Assembly: GCA_963834875.1 (NCBI GenBank)
Contig: CAWIDG010000022.1
Span: forward strand, 1 to 64,000
From: DATAGF01 sp963834875
Lineage (GTDB): Bacteria; Actinomycetota; Thermoleophilia; Miltoncostaeales; Miltoncostaeaceae
Length of the DNA stretch: 64,000 bases
Reading direction: 5' to 3'
The notes under the pieces were generated by a model. The model searched no databases. It was given only the letters and a program-made list of their open reading frames with translations, and was not told the DNA's origin. Of the stretch, positions 1 through 8,110 are shown in pieces. How positions within the stretch are numbered: position 1 is the stretch's first letter; every line of letters starts with the position of its first letter. The translations under genes were made by a program, and so were the position numbers.

Positions 1-1177
1 CAGGCGCTGAGCTCGCGCTCGAGCGGCGTCCGGAAGCGCGGGGTGAGCCGGACCTTGCCCAGCCACGCGCCGAGCCGCTCGGCGGCCGCGTCCACGGCGG
101 CCCGGGTCTCGGCGCCGACATCCTCGAGGAGCCGGACCGCGATCACGCCCTCCCGGCGCTGCGCCCAGCCGCCGACGATGCGCCCGTCGGCCCACACCGT
201 CGGGCCGACGTTGCCGGAGCGGTCGAAGAGCGCGCGGCCCGTGCTCGCCGAGGAACCAGCCCCGCTCCCGCCACCCCATCGGTGTCGGGTCGAGCGCCGG
301 CAGGAGGGCGACCCACGGGTCGGGCGTCGCCACCGGCTCGGCGTCGTCGGCGAGCACCAGCCCGGTCGCCCCGTCGCCGAGCTCCACCTCGGCGGTCTCC
401 AGGCGCCCCAGCGCTGTGGCTCGTCCGGCGCGCGGTCCAGCCGGTCCACCAGCGGACGTCGGCCGCGGGCGCCGGCCCGAATGCGGCCAGGTACCGCCGC
501 ACCAGCTCCGCGCCGGCCTCCTCGGCGTCCCGCTCGGGCATGCCGCCGGGCAGCCACCGCTCGGCCGGCGACCAGCGGTACTGGCTCGAGATCCAGGAGC
601 CGCGCGGGCGCCCGCGCACGACGCGCCCGTCCATGGAGAGCTGGCCGAGCACCCAGGTCGAGACGTTCTGGCGCGCCTCGTAGGGCTTGCCGGCGGCCAT
701 CAGGACCGAGGTCCGCAGGCGCGGCTCGTCGGCCGACAGCTCGGCCGCCGTGGCCTCGCCGCGCGCTCGCAGCGCGGCCAGGGTCGCCTCCTCGACCTCG
801 GCCAGCCACGCGCCGGCGTCGGCCGCGACCCCCGCCTCCTGGAGCCGCTTCACCAGCCGCACGCGCTCCCGGGCCGCGATCGCGTCGGTGCACGAGGCCT
901 GGATCGCCGGCGCCAGCTCGTCCGGCACGACGAACATCGTCCGCCGCATCCCGAGCATCCGGATCAACGACCGCTCGTCGTAGAGCGCCTGCTCGACGGC
1001 CGCCACGTCGGGCTCGCGCATCCGCGCCGCCGCCGAGAGGTGAACCGTCGCCGGGTCGGTGGCGTGCAGGGCCACGACGTCGCGGCCGGCCTCCACCGGC
1101 CCCTCGGCCCGCGCTCCTGCCAGCCGGTGGCGCACCCCCAGCCGGGCCCGCCGCTCGTCGACGCCGAGCCGCCTCAC
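1..1177 (-). CDS. Winged-helix DNA-binding domain protein (HTH_42, AlkZ/YcaQ-like), two frameshifts, stop at window edge
   Basis: The protein reads as a winged-helix domain protein of the HTH_42 superfamily, which includes the DNA glycosylases AlkZ and YcaQ. Visible segments are MLGMRRTMFVVPDEL near residue 75, WWTGW near residue 250, and a C-terminus ending RTPLERELSA at bases 3-17; the stop TGA would straddle the left edge. The GTG start at 1177 sits 8 nt after a CAGAAT box on the minus strand. Two single-base insertions, near 390 and 240, break the frame; removing both restores one continuous reading frame. At the position where AlkZ and YcaQ are known to carry Q-x-Q or Q-x-D, this protein reads H-A-T, so glycosylase activity is uncertain. 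It is transcribed away from the 1219 gene. Confidence 0.7.
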
Positions 1178-1218
1178 GCGCGAGGATTCTGCCACCACGC
1201 CGACCCCGAGGAGGCCCG

Positions 1219-1503
1219 ATGACGCCCACCGGCACGACCGAGCGGATTGCCGCACTGCTCCACGAGGCGGCCGAGACGCACCACGTGGTCTACCGCATCG
1301 TGGACGGCGAGGACCCGGACTGGGCATCGTGGTACGCGGACTGGCTCGTGCGGCTCTCCGAGCTGCCGGAGCTGCTCGGGGCGGCGCCCGTCCGCAGCCA
1401 CCTGGTCCACGCCTTGGTCGAGCTCGACCGCGACTCCGCCGGCTCGGAGCGCTGGGAGGACGCGTACGCGTCGGCGCTGCTCGAGCGCTTCGGCGCCGGC
1501 TGA
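1219..1503 (+). CDS. Small conserved hypothetical protein, 94 aa
   Basis: This 94-residue soluble acidic protein has no signal peptide or membrane segment. It contains the segment EAAETHHVVYRIVDG followed by WASWYADWLV and LSELPELLG, which I recognise as recurring in small uncharacterised actinobacterial proteins, but I know no function. The start is supported by a good Shine-Dalgarno sequence (GAGGAGG, 4 nt before ATG). It diverges from the winged-helix gene across a 41-nt gap and precedes a lipoprotein gene. Tryptophan-, histidine- and acid-rich composition is typical of a folded protein rather than a chance frame. Confidence 0.7.
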   Translation: MTPTGTTERIAALLHEAAETHHVVYRIVDGEDPDWASWYADWLVRLSELPELLGAAPVRSHLVHALVELDRDSAGSERWEDAYASALLERFGAG

Positions 1504-1581
1504 GCCCCCGCGGCCCGGGAAGGTTTCGCCCGGCCGGGGCGTCCTCGGAGGTGACAGGCACCCCAGGCGGGAGGCTCTCTC

Positions 1582-2097
1582 GTGAGTATGCGCATCGCGC
1601 TGGCACTGCTGGCCCTTGCCGCGATCGGCGTCGCCGCCGGCTGCGGCTCGAGCGGCGACGACCAGGCCGCGGAGCCGGCGGGCTCCGGCTACGGGGCGCC
1701 GCCGCCGACCACGACGCAGGCCGCGGGCCAGGCCACCGTGTTGACGGAGACGGGTGAGCTCGGGACGTACCTGGCCGACGCCGACGGGCGCACGCTCTAC
1801 CTGTTCGAGAAGGACACCGGCACGACCAGCACCTGCTCGGGCGCCTGCGCGTCGGCGTGGCCGCCCCTCCTCACGACCGGGGCCCCGAGCGTCGCAGACG
1901 CGGCGAAGGCCGACCTGATCGGCACGACCATGCGCGACGACGGCACCGTCCAGGTGACCTACGCCGGCCACCCGCTCTACTACTACTCCGGCGATGGCGT
2001 CGCCGGGGACACCGAGGGCCAGGACGTCGAGGCCTTCGGGGCCGAGTGGTACGCCCTGGGGCCGTCGGGCCAGGCGATCGAGGAGGACGAGAGCTGA
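1582..2097 (+). CDS. Secreted-repeat lipoprotein (Lipoprotein_15 family)
   Basis: The product is a predicted exported lipoprotein of 171 aa. A lipobox VAAGC places the acylated cysteine at residue 21 after a short hydrophobic signal. A Ser/Gly/Pro/Thr linker (residues 22-55) leads to two copies of the 'secreted repeat' fold: LGTYLADADGRTLYLFEKD at about 60-80 with CSGAC and WPPL, then YAGHPLYYYSGD with WYALGP at about 125-160. The family is common in actinobacteria and of unknown function. The start may be GTG 1582 or ATG 1588; GGGAGG at 1569-1574 fits the GTG. The ECF sigma gene follows, so it could be a regulon member, which is inference only. Confidence 0.85.
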   Translation: MSMRIALALLALAAIGVAAGCGSSGDDQAAEPAGSGYGAPPPTTTQAAGQATVLTETGELGTYLADADGRTLYLFEKDTGTTSTCSGACASAWPPLLTTGAPSVADAAKADLIGTTMRDDGTVQVTYAGHPLYYYSGDGVAGDTEGQDVEAFGAEWYALGPSGQAIEEDES

Positions 2098-2144
2098 CCC
2101 GGCGGTGATGCCCGAGCGGCGCGACGAGAGGGGCCCCGGCGGTC

Positions 2145-2150
2145 TACGCT
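2145..2150 (+). promoter_or_regulatory. -10 element (TACGCT) of a leaderless promoter for the sigma factor gene
   Basis: TACGCT fits TANNNT and ends 8 nt before an in-frame GTG at 2159. No convincing -35 is seen. The spacing matches the other leaderless-type promoters in this window. Confidence 0.45.
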
Positions 2151-2158
2151 CGGCGGCG

Positions 2159-2689
2159 GTGGGCGGTCATCGCCTCGACCCCGATCGCCTCGGCGACCAC
2201 GTGGACCGTCTGTACCGGGCGGCCTGGGCGATGTGCGGGTCGCGCGAGGAGGCCGAGGAGCTGGTGCAGGAGACCTTCGCCCGCGTCCTCGCCCGCCCGC
2301 GCCTGCTGCGCTCCGGCGACGATCTCGCCTACCTGGTGCAGGTCCTGCGCAACACGATGATCAGCCGCCGCCGGGCGAACGGGCGCCGGCCCCGCACCGT
2401 CAGCCTGGCCGAGGCGCGCGAGCCGGTTGACGCCGCCGCCGACGCCAGGCTCGAGGAGATGGCCGAGGTGCGCGAGGTGTTCGGCGCGATCGCCGCGCTG
2501 CCGCCCGACCTCCGCGACGCGCTCGTGGCGGTCGACGTCGTCGGGCTCTCCTACGCGGAGGCCGGGCGGCTGCTCGGCGCCAAGGAGGCGACGATCACCA
2601 CCCGGCTGCACCGCGCGCGGGGCCGGGTGACCGGCCGGATGGGGGTCGCGCAGCAGCCGGCCGCCGCGCCGCGGGAGGGGGTCGCGTGA
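2159..2689 (+). CDS. ECF-family RNA polymerase sigma factor
   Basis: This is a 176-aa extracytoplasmic-function sigma factor. Region 2 is visible as LYRAAWAMCGSREEAEELV with QETFARVL, and region 4 as LPPDLRDALVAVDVVGLSY followed by AEAGRLLGAKEATITTRLHR, a helix-turn-helix that would contact the -35 element. The GTG at 2159 is chosen because a TANNNT box lies 8 nt upstream; ATG 2108 in the same frame would add 17 low-complexity residues. The stop overlaps the ATG of the next gene (TGATG), the usual sigma/anti-sigma coupling. It may drive the neighbouring lipoprotein gene. Confidence 0.88.
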   Translation: MGGHRLDPDRLGDHVDRLYRAAWAMCGSREEAEELVQETFARVLARPRLLRSGDDLAYLVQVLRNTMISRRRANGRRPRTVSLAEAREPVDAAADARLEEMAEVREVFGAIAALPPDLRDALVAVDVVGLSYAEAGRLLGAKEATITTRLHRARGRVTGRMGVAQQPAAAPREGVA

Positions 2690-3377
2690 TGGACGGGACG
2701 AGGATGCCCGACGACCCCGCCGTCGCGCGCATGCGCGCGCTCGTGCGGTCGGTGGAGGCCCCTCCGGCCCTGCGGGCGCGCATCGCGGCGTGCCGCGCCC
2801 GGCGGCGCGACGCTCGCCGCGGGCGCTGCGGCGCCGCCCTCGTGACGGCGCTCGCCGTGGCGGTGGCGCGGTGCTCCGTGCCGCGGGCGGGTCGCCGACG
2901 GCGCTCGACGCGGCCGCGCTCGCCGCCCGCGGCCCGACGGCGCCGCCGCCGCCGGTCTCCCCGGCCGAGCCGCAGACCCTGGCGCGCAACGTCGAGGGCG
3001 TGGCGTTCCCGGCCTGGTCGAGGAGGGGGTGGCGCGCGGCCGGCGAGCGGTCCGACACGCTCGAGGGACGCCGCGCGGCCACCGTCTACTACGACGGTCC
3101 GGCGGGGGTCCGCCTGTCGTACACGATCGTCGCCGCGCCCGCGCTGGCATGGCCCGACGGCGCGCGGCGGGCCGTGCGGCGGGGCGTCGAGATCCGCCTC
3201 CTGCGCTCGGACCGGGCCGTCGTCGCCACCTGGCGCGTGGCCGGACACCAGTGCGTCCTCTCGGCCCCGGCCGCGGTCTCCGACGAGGCGGTCCTGGCCC
3301 TCGCCTCGCGCGCCGGCGGGCCGGCGACCGAGGGTCCGGCGCCGGCCTACGGCGCCGCCACGGCCCCGCCCGGCTGA
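2689..3377 (+). CDS. Putative membrane-anchored anti-sigma factor, frameshifted
   Basis: The N-terminal part (MDGTRMPDDPAVARMRALV, then PPALRARIAAC) starts at the ATG overlapping the sigma stop. The C-terminal part (about 2880-3377) reads in another frame and contains AEPQTLARNVEGVAFPAW, RRAATVYYDGPAGVRLSYT and WRVAGHQCVLSA. Between them lies a hydrophobic stretch (ALVTALAVAVA) that would be a single membrane anchor, so the break falls at about 2860-2885 (net +2 or -1). Layout (short cytoplasmic N-terminus, one TM, extracytoplasmic domain) and coupling to an ECF gene suggest an anti-sigma factor; no zinc anti-sigma motif is seen, so the role is inferred from context. Confidence 0.6.
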
Positions 3378-3456
3378 ATCTCGCCGTCCGGGTCGGGCAC
3401 TCCTCCCCGCCCGACGGGTGACGCCGCGAGTCGTGGCTCGAACGAGCGCGACTTTC

Positions 3457-3490
3457 GGCCGAGATCCCCTTTCCGCAGGGGATCTCGGCC
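3457..3490 (+). terminator. Perfect 13-bp stem-loop, possible terminator of the sigma/anti-sigma operon
   Basis: Arms GGCCGAGATCCCC (3457-3469) and GGGGATCTCGGCC (3478-3490) are exactly complementary around an 8-nt loop. No T-run follows. It lies 80 nt after the anti-sigma stop and 26 nt before the -35 of the next operon, so it may insulate the two units; an operator role is possible. Confidence 0.55.
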
Positions 3491-3515
3491 CACGCGAACT
3501 TAGCCTGACGGGGAG

Positions 3516-3544
3516 TTCACAGGGCTGGAAGATCGCCCTACCGT
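3516..3544 (+). promoter_or_regulatory. Promoter TTCACA-N17-TACCGT, leaderless, for the ATP-grasp operon
   Basis: TTCACA (3516-3521) is one mismatch from TTGACA. It is separated by 17 nt from TACCGT (3539-3544), which lies 6 nt before the ATG at 3551. Transcription would start at or next to the A of the start codon. Confidence 0.55.
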
Positions 3545-3550
3545 GGCGAT

Positions 3551-4819
3551 ATGGCGAATTTCGCGCTTCTCCGCTCCGAGGATCGAAGCGCGCCGCCTGC
3601 GGCCGGCCCATTGCCCGCGCCGCGCGCGGATCCCCAGCCCCCCTTCGGCCGTCCCGCCGTGCTCGTCCTCTGGACCGGCTACCCGGCGGGCGCCCGCATC
3701 TGCACTTCGCTGCGGCGGGCCGGCTTCCGCCTCGTGGGCGCACACCCCGACGGCCGCTCCGGCGGCCGCTCCGCATCCTGCCTCGCCCCGCGCCGCTACC
3801 CCTCGCCGATCGACCACCCCGACCGCTTCATGGAGACGCTGGCGGAGATCTGTTGGACCGAGCGGATCGCGGCGGTGGTGCCGGTTGACGAGGACATCGT
3901 CCGGCTGCTCGCCCTCCGGGGGCGCGAGATCGACGGCGCGGTGATCGTCGGCCCCGACGCCCACCAGTACGCGACCCTCTGCGACAAGCTCGAGCTGACC
4001 AAGACCGCCCAGGACCTCGGGCTCGACGTCCCCGCGACGGTGCTCGTGGACGATCGGGGGCCTGACGGGCCCTGGCCCGCGCTGCCCTCCATCGTCAAGC
4101 CCCAGACCTCCCGCTCGGAGGAGGCGCGGCCGATGGCCGTCGCGACGGCCGCGGAGCGCGACGCCTACGTCGGCGAGTTGGTCGCCGGCGGGCACGCCGC
4201 GATCGTCCAGGAGCGGATCCTCGGACCCCGCTGGGTGATCCAGAGCGTCCGCGGTCCGGGCGTCTTCGAGCACGTGGTCTTCGAGGTGGCCGACATGTGG
4301 CCCCGCGGGGCCGGGCTCGCGTCTGTCAAGCGCCCCGCGACCCCGCCTGAGGGCATCCTGGAGGGCGCCCGGGTGCTCCTCGACCATGTTGACTACCGCG
4401 GTCCGAGCGGCATCAGCTTCATGGAGCGCGACGGGCGCTTCCTCCCCCACGACGCCAACCTGCGCCTGGGGGCCACCACCGCGGCCTCCATCCACAGCGG
4501 CTTCGACTTCCCCCGCCGCGCCGTCGAGACGGCGCTCGGGATCTCCGGCGAACCGTTCCCGGGCCGCCACCGCCAAGGCGTCCACATGCGCCTCGATCTC
4601 GAGCTCCCCGCCCTCGCCGACGCTTGGAGGACGCGCCGCGAGGGGGGCTCACCGGGCCGCGTGGCCGGGCGCATCGTCTCGGTCGGCCTCTCCCCGCGGG
4701 GGATGCTCGACCCCTCACCGACCAACGCCCTCTGGCTCGGCCCGCTGCTCGCGCGCGCCGCCCGGAAGGGGACACAAACGGCCCGGCGGGCGGTTTCGGC
4801 CGTCAGGGCATCCGACTGA
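3551..4819 (+). CDS. ATP-grasp ligase, CarB-like fold, first gene of an uncharacterised operon
   Basis: This 422-aa protein has a Rossmann-like pre-ATP-grasp part (AVLVLWTGYPAGARICTSL, about 36-55; AAVVPVDEDIVRLLAL, about 112-127) and an ATP-grasp domain from about 140. CDKLELTKTAQDLGLDVPAT resembles CarB-type ligases, SIVKP supplies the ATP-binding lysine, and HDANLRLGATTAASIHSGF occupies the metal-binding position where relatives carry E-x-N-P-R; here the acidic residue is Asp. ATP-grasp enzymes join a carboxylate to an amine or thiol through an acyl-phosphate. The substrate is unknown. It is followed 13 nt later by an RraA-like gene. The ATG is supported by a leaderless promoter. Confidence 0.8.
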   Translation: MANFALLRSEDRSAPPAAGPLPAPRADPQPPFGRPAVLVLWTGYPAGARICTSLRRAGFRLVGAHPDGRSGGRSASCLAPRRYPSPIDHPDRFMETLAEICWTERIAAVVPVDEDIVRLLALRGREIDGAVIVGPDAHQYATLCDKLELTKTAQDLGLDVPATVLVDDRGPDGPWPALPSIVKPQTSRSEEARPMAVATAAERDAYVGELVAGGHAAIVQERILGPRWVIQSVRGPGVFEHVVFEVADMWPRGAGLASVKRPATPPEGILEGARVLLDHVDYRGPSGISFMERDGRFLPHDANLRLGATTAASIHSGFDFPRRAVETALGISGEPFPGRHRQGVHMRLDLELPALADAWRTRREGGSPGRVAGRIVSVGLSPRGMLDPSPTNALWLGPLLARAARKGTQTARRAVSAVRASD

Positions 4820-4832
4820 CATGGAGGCACAC

Positions 4833-5522
4833 ATGTCCGACTCCGCCATCCGCGCCGCGCCCGACCCGGAGCTGCGCTCGAGGCTCGACCGCGTGAGCTG
4901 CTCTTCCCTCGTGGACGCACTCATCGACCGTTACGAACACCCCGCCCACATCCTGGACCTGGTGAGCCCGACGCCGGGCAGGGTCCTCTTCGGCCCCGCG
5001 GTGACGATCCGCTGCATCCCCACGCGCAAGGACATCGCCCACCCGATCCAGAACAACTTCGCCTCGCTCTTCTACCGGGCGATCGCCGAGGGCGGCGAGG
5101 GGGCCGTGCTCGTGATGTCGAGCGGCGGTCACCCGGACGCGGCGCTCGGCGGGGGTCGCAAGCTCTCCCGCCTCCGTCACAACGGCCTTGCCGGCGTGCT
5201 GGCCGACGGCCGCCTGCGCGACTTCGACGACCTCGGCGGCTACGAGTTCGCCACCTACTGCCGGGGTGAGACGGTCCGCCAGGGGGGCAACCTCATCATG
5301 CCCGTCGAGGCGAACGTCCCCGTGGAGGTGTCCGGCGTCGCCGTCCTTCCGGGCGACTACGTCTACGCCGACTCGGCCGGCGCCGTCGTGATCCCCGCGG
5401 GGGTCGTCGAGGAGGTCTTCCAGGACGCGGCCGCGCGCGAGGTGCGCGACGCCGCCTCAGCCGAGCGCATGAAGCTCGAGGATCCCGCCACGGTGATGGC
5501 AAGGGGGGAGGTGCGAGGATGA
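4833..5522 (+). CDS. RraA-family protein (class II pyruvate aldolase / decarboxylase-like)
   Basis: The 229-aa product matches the RraA/HMG-aldolase family: RVSCSSLVDALIDRY near the N-terminus, FGPAVTIRC, then the active-site region GGHPDAALGGG and GVLADGRLRDFDDLGGYEF, with the conserved Arg-Asp pair (RD in RLRDFDD) that binds metal and oxo-acid in 4-hydroxy-4-methyl-2-oxoglutarate aldolases. The ATG at 4833 is preceded by GGAGG with a 5-nt spacer; ATG 4821 is poorly placed. True RraA (RNase E regulator) proteins share the fold, but the operon with a beta-decarboxylating dehydrogenase and two ATP-grasp enzymes favours metabolism of a keto-acid. It overlaps the next gene by 4 nt (ATGA). Confidence 0.82.
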   Translation: MSDSAIRAAPDPELRSRLDRVSCSSLVDALIDRYEHPAHILDLVSPTPGRVLFGPAVTIRCIPTRKDIAHPIQNNFASLFYRAIAEGGEGAVLVMSSGGHPDAALGGGRKLSRLRHNGLAGVLADGRLRDFDDLGGYEFATYCRGETVRQGGNLIMPVEANVPVEVSGVAVLPGDYVYADSAGAVVIPAGVVEEVFQDAAAREVRDAASAERMKLEDPATVMARGEVRG

Positions 5523-6628
5523 GCGTGCCCCACCGCGTCACGCTCATCCCGGGCGACGGCATCGGTCCCGAGGTCGTCGACGCCACCCTCCGCGTGTTGG
5601 AGGCCACCGGCGTCGCGTTCGACTGGAACGTCCAGCAGGTCGGACAGCCGGCGCTCGACGCGGTCGGGACCCCGCTCCCCGACAGCGTCGCCGAGTCGGT
5701 CGTCCGCAACGGCGTCGCGCTGAAGGGACCTGTCTCGACGCCGAAGATCAAGGGCTTCCGCAGCGTCAACATCGCGATGCGCAAGGCCAGCAACCTGTTC
5801 GCAAACGTCCGACCCTGCAAGATGTACCCCGGCGTCCGCACGCGTTACGAGGACGTGGACGTGGTGGTCATCCGCGACGTCACCGAGGACCTCTACGCGG
5901 GCATCGAGGCCGAGGCCGGCACGCCCGAGGCCGAGGCGCTGATCGCCGCAGTCCGGGAGCAGACCGGCCGCGAGGTCCGCGACGGCTCGGGCCTGACCAT
6001 CAAGGCGATCTCGGAGGCGGCCAGCCGGCGACTGGCCGAGTTCGCCTTCCGCTACGCGCGCGAGAACGGCCGCGCCAGGATCACCGCGGTCCACAAGGCC
6101 GCCGTGATGAAGCGCACCGACGGCCTCTTCCTGGAGGTCGTCCGCGAGGTCGCCGCCGCCAACCCCGACATCGAGTTCGAGGACCGCGCGGTTGACAATA
6201 TCTGCATGCAGCTGGTGCAGCGGCCCGAGCAGTTCGACGTCCTCGTGATGCCCATGCAGTACGGAGACATCCTCAGCGACCTTTGCGCGGGGCTGATCGG
6301 CGGGTCGGGGATGATCCCGGGCGCCAACATCGGCACCGAGGCCGTGCTGTTCGAGCCGGGCCACGGCAGCGCCCCGAAGATGGCCGGCATGGACCGGGCG
6401 AATCCGATGGCGACGATGCTCTCGGCCGTCATGATGCTCCGCCACCTCGGAGAGGGCGCGGCCGCCAACCGGATGGAGGCCGCCATCGCTGCCGTCATCG
6501 CGGACGGCCGGCACGTCACCTACGACCTGAAGCAGGAGCGCGACGACCCGTTGGCCGCCGCCACCTCGGTGGTCGCCGGGGCGGTCGCCGCGCGGATGAG
6601 CGCGGACCGCCACCCCGTCAGCGCTTAG
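5519..6628 (+). CDS. Isocitrate/isopropylmalate dehydrogenase-family protein, NAD type
   Basis: This 369-aa enzyme belongs to the beta-hydroxyacid oxidative decarboxylases. Visible motifs are LIPGDGIGPEVV (8-19), KGPVSTPKIKGFRS with RPCKMYPGV, catalytic-type AVHKAAVMKRTDGLFLEV (Lys and Thr), the metal-binding Asp in YGDILSDL, and the coenzyme loop EPGHGSAPKMAGMDRANP. The HGSAP loop is that of NAD-dependent members. Family substrates include isocitrate, isopropylmalate, homoisocitrate and tartrate; the substrate here cannot be read off. With an aldolase-like gene before it and ATP-grasp genes around, it likely supplies a 2-oxoacid building block rather than serving the TCA cycle. Its start is translationally coupled (ATGA). 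Confidence 0.85.
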   Translation: MSVPHRVTLIPGDGIGPEVVDATLRVLEATGVAFDWNVQQVGQPALDAVGTPLPDSVAESVVRNGVALKGPVSTPKIKGFRSVNIAMRKASNLFANVRPCKMYPGVRTRYEDVDVVVIRDVTEDLYAGIEAEAGTPEAEALIAAVREQTGREVRDGSGLTIKAISEAASRRLAEFAFRYARENGRARITAVHKAAVMKRTDGLFLEVVREVAAANPDIEFEDRAVDNICMQLVQRPEQFDVLVMPMQYGDILSDLCAGLIGGSGMIPGANIGTEAVLFEPGHGSAPKMAGMDRANPMATMLSAVMMLRHLGEGAAANRMEAAIAAVIADGRHVTYDLKQERDDPLAAATSVVAGAVAARMSADRHPVSA

Positions 6629-6632
6629 CGAC

Positions 6633-7754
6633 TTGTCCCGTCCCCTCCGGGTCCTGCGCCGTGTCCGGGGTGCGGCGCGGGCCCACGGGGCTCCGGTCAC
6701 GCTGGTCGGGCTGCGGGCCCTGCGCCTGGTCCGCCGCGGCTGGTACCTGGGCGACCTCGCCCTGCTGGGCCTGCTCGATCCCTACGACGGCCCCGCCCGC
6801 GAGCGCTGGGCCGTGCGCCGGCGCGACCTGGAGGAGCTCCTGGAGCGGCTCAACCCCGCTGGGGCGACCGACCTGGTGCAGGACAAGCTGTACTTCGCGC
6901 GCGCCTGCGCGGACAGGGAGATCCCAACGCCGCCGGTCGTTGCGGTGCTGACGCGCACCCCCGACCGCGCGGCGACGATCGCCACCTGGGCCGCCGCGCT
7001 CGAGCGTGACGCTCCGGAGCAGTTCGTCGTGAAGCCCGTCAGCGGCCAGCGGGGCATCGGCGTCCGGGTGCTCGAGCGGCGCGCACGGGGTGGCGGCGAG
7101 CCCGGTCGCCCGGCGCGCTCATGGCCCACGCTCGCCGGCGAGCTCGAAGCCGGGCCGGGGTCGACCCTGCTGCTCCAGCCGCGGCTGCGCTCGCGTGACG
7201 ACGTGCGCCGGCTGACCGGCCGTGACGCCCTTCAGACCTACCGGATAGTGACCCTGCTCGACGAGGACGACCGCGCCGGGGTGCTGTACGCGGTCCTGCG
7301 ACTCGCCGTGGACGACGTCCTGCTCGACGGCTTCCGCGCCGCCGACTCGGGGGCGACGGGCAACCTCATCGCCCGGGTCCAGGCCGACGGCACCCTCGCG
7401 GTGCCCGTCGGCGTCGCACCGAGCGGCTTCGGCCTCGTGCGCGTGCAGCGCCACCCGCACAGCGGCGTCGTCCTCGCCGGCGCGCCCGCGCCGGGGTGGG
7501 CCGAGGCCCGCTCCCTCGCCATCCGCACGGCCGAGGCGTTCTGCGAGCTGCGCACCGTCGGCTGGGACGTCGCCGTCACCGACGAGGGCGTGGTGATCGT
7601 GGAGGGGAACGCCTGGTGGGGCGCCTCGGCCGACCTGGACGGCGAACTGCTCGGGGTCCGCGCCGCGCTGGCTGCGGCGGCCGAGGCCGCCGACGCGGCC
7701 GCCGCGGGCGCAGCCGACCGCGCCGCGAGCCGCGCGCGGGTCGAGTCGAGCTGA
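6633..7754 (+). CDS. Sugar-transfer-associated ATP-grasp protein (ATPgrasp_ST-like)
   Basis: The 373-aa protein resembles the 'sugar-transfer associated ATP-grasp' family. QDKLYFARACADREIPTPPV opens the ATP-grasp domain, QFVVKPVSGQRGIGVRVLE holds the ATP lysine and glycine-rich loop, LLLQPRL and LQTYRIVTL follow, and WDVAVTDEGVVIVEGNAWWG gives the E-x-N metal-binding end. Start is taken as TTG 6633, 4 nt after the previous stop, but no strong ribosome site is visible, so it is tentative. An Ala-rich tail (about 345-370) ends the protein. It closes a four-gene operon with a second, distinct ATP-grasp enzyme, suggesting two successive ATP-dependent condensations. Confidence 0.78.
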   Translation: MSRPLRVLRRVRGAARAHGAPVTLVGLRALRLVRRGWYLGDLALLGLLDPYDGPARERWAVRRRDLEELLERLNPAGATDLVQDKLYFARACADREIPTPPVVAVLTRTPDRAATIATWAAALERDAPEQFVVKPVSGQRGIGVRVLERRARGGGEPGRPARSWPTLAGELEAGPGSTLLLQPRLRSRDDVRRLTGRDALQTYRIVTLLDEDDRAGVLYAVLRLAVDDVLLDGFRAADSGATGNLIARVQADGTLAVPVGVAPSGFGLVRVQRHPHSGVVLAGAPAPGWAEARSLAIRTAEAFCELRTVGWDVAVTDEGVVIVEGNAWWGASADLDGELLGVRAALAAAAEAADAAAAGAADRAASRARVESS

Positions 7755-7898
7755 TCACACCGCCGGCGCGGGCGGGGGCCTCGCGCTCGAGATCGGCGTC
7801 ATCGAGCCGGAGGGCGACGACGTGACCTGCGGGGGGCGCGGCAAACGACGCGACCTGCGCGGCCCCGGGTGGACGCTCTCCGCGGCGACAGGAGTGGG

Positions 7899-8057
7899 TC
7901 AACCCCTCCGCGGCGGCGACCACCAGTCGACGCCAGGGGGGCGGAGGGCCTCCTCGACGGCCTGCGCCGCATCGAAGTCGTCGGCCGCGCGGCCGCGCCG
8001 CACCAGCCCGAGCTCGCGGCGCTTTTGCGCCGGCAGCCGCCGTCCCTTGCGTGCCAT
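7899..8057 (-). CDS. Small basic hypothetical protein, 52 aa
   Basis: A short frame encodes a lysine/arginine-rich N-terminus (MARKGRRLPAQKRRELGLV) and a tail containing DDFDAAQAVEEAL and VDWWSPP. A consensus ribosome site, GGAGGT, lies 7 nt before the ATG, which is the main support. I do not recognise the family. It is divergent from the 58-aa gene at 8111. The 144 nt between 7755 and 7898 show no other feature. Confidence 0.5.
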   Translation of the reverse strand: MARKGRRLPAQKRRELGLVRRGRAADDFDAAQAVEEALRPPGVDWWSPPRRG

Positions 8058-8077
8058 CCCGACCACCTCCGCTGCTC

Positions 8078-8083
8078 TAGAGT
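8078..8083 (+). promoter_or_regulatory. -10 element TAGAGT upstream of the 58-aa gene
   Basis: TAGAGT sits inside the palindrome CTCTAGAG (8075-8082), 27 nt before the ATG at 8111, which has its own ribosome site. The same hexamer forms the -10 of the MarR and APC permease promoters in this window. Confidence 0.4.
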
Positions 8084-8110
8084 GCAGGCGCTTCAGCAAG
8101 GGAGGGTCCG

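Noticed and set aside
8074..8082. CTCTAGAG as a bidirectional promoter for both small genes
   Set aside because: On the minus strand the implied transcription start would fall inside the ribosome site of the 52-aa gene, so only the plus-strand -10 is kept.
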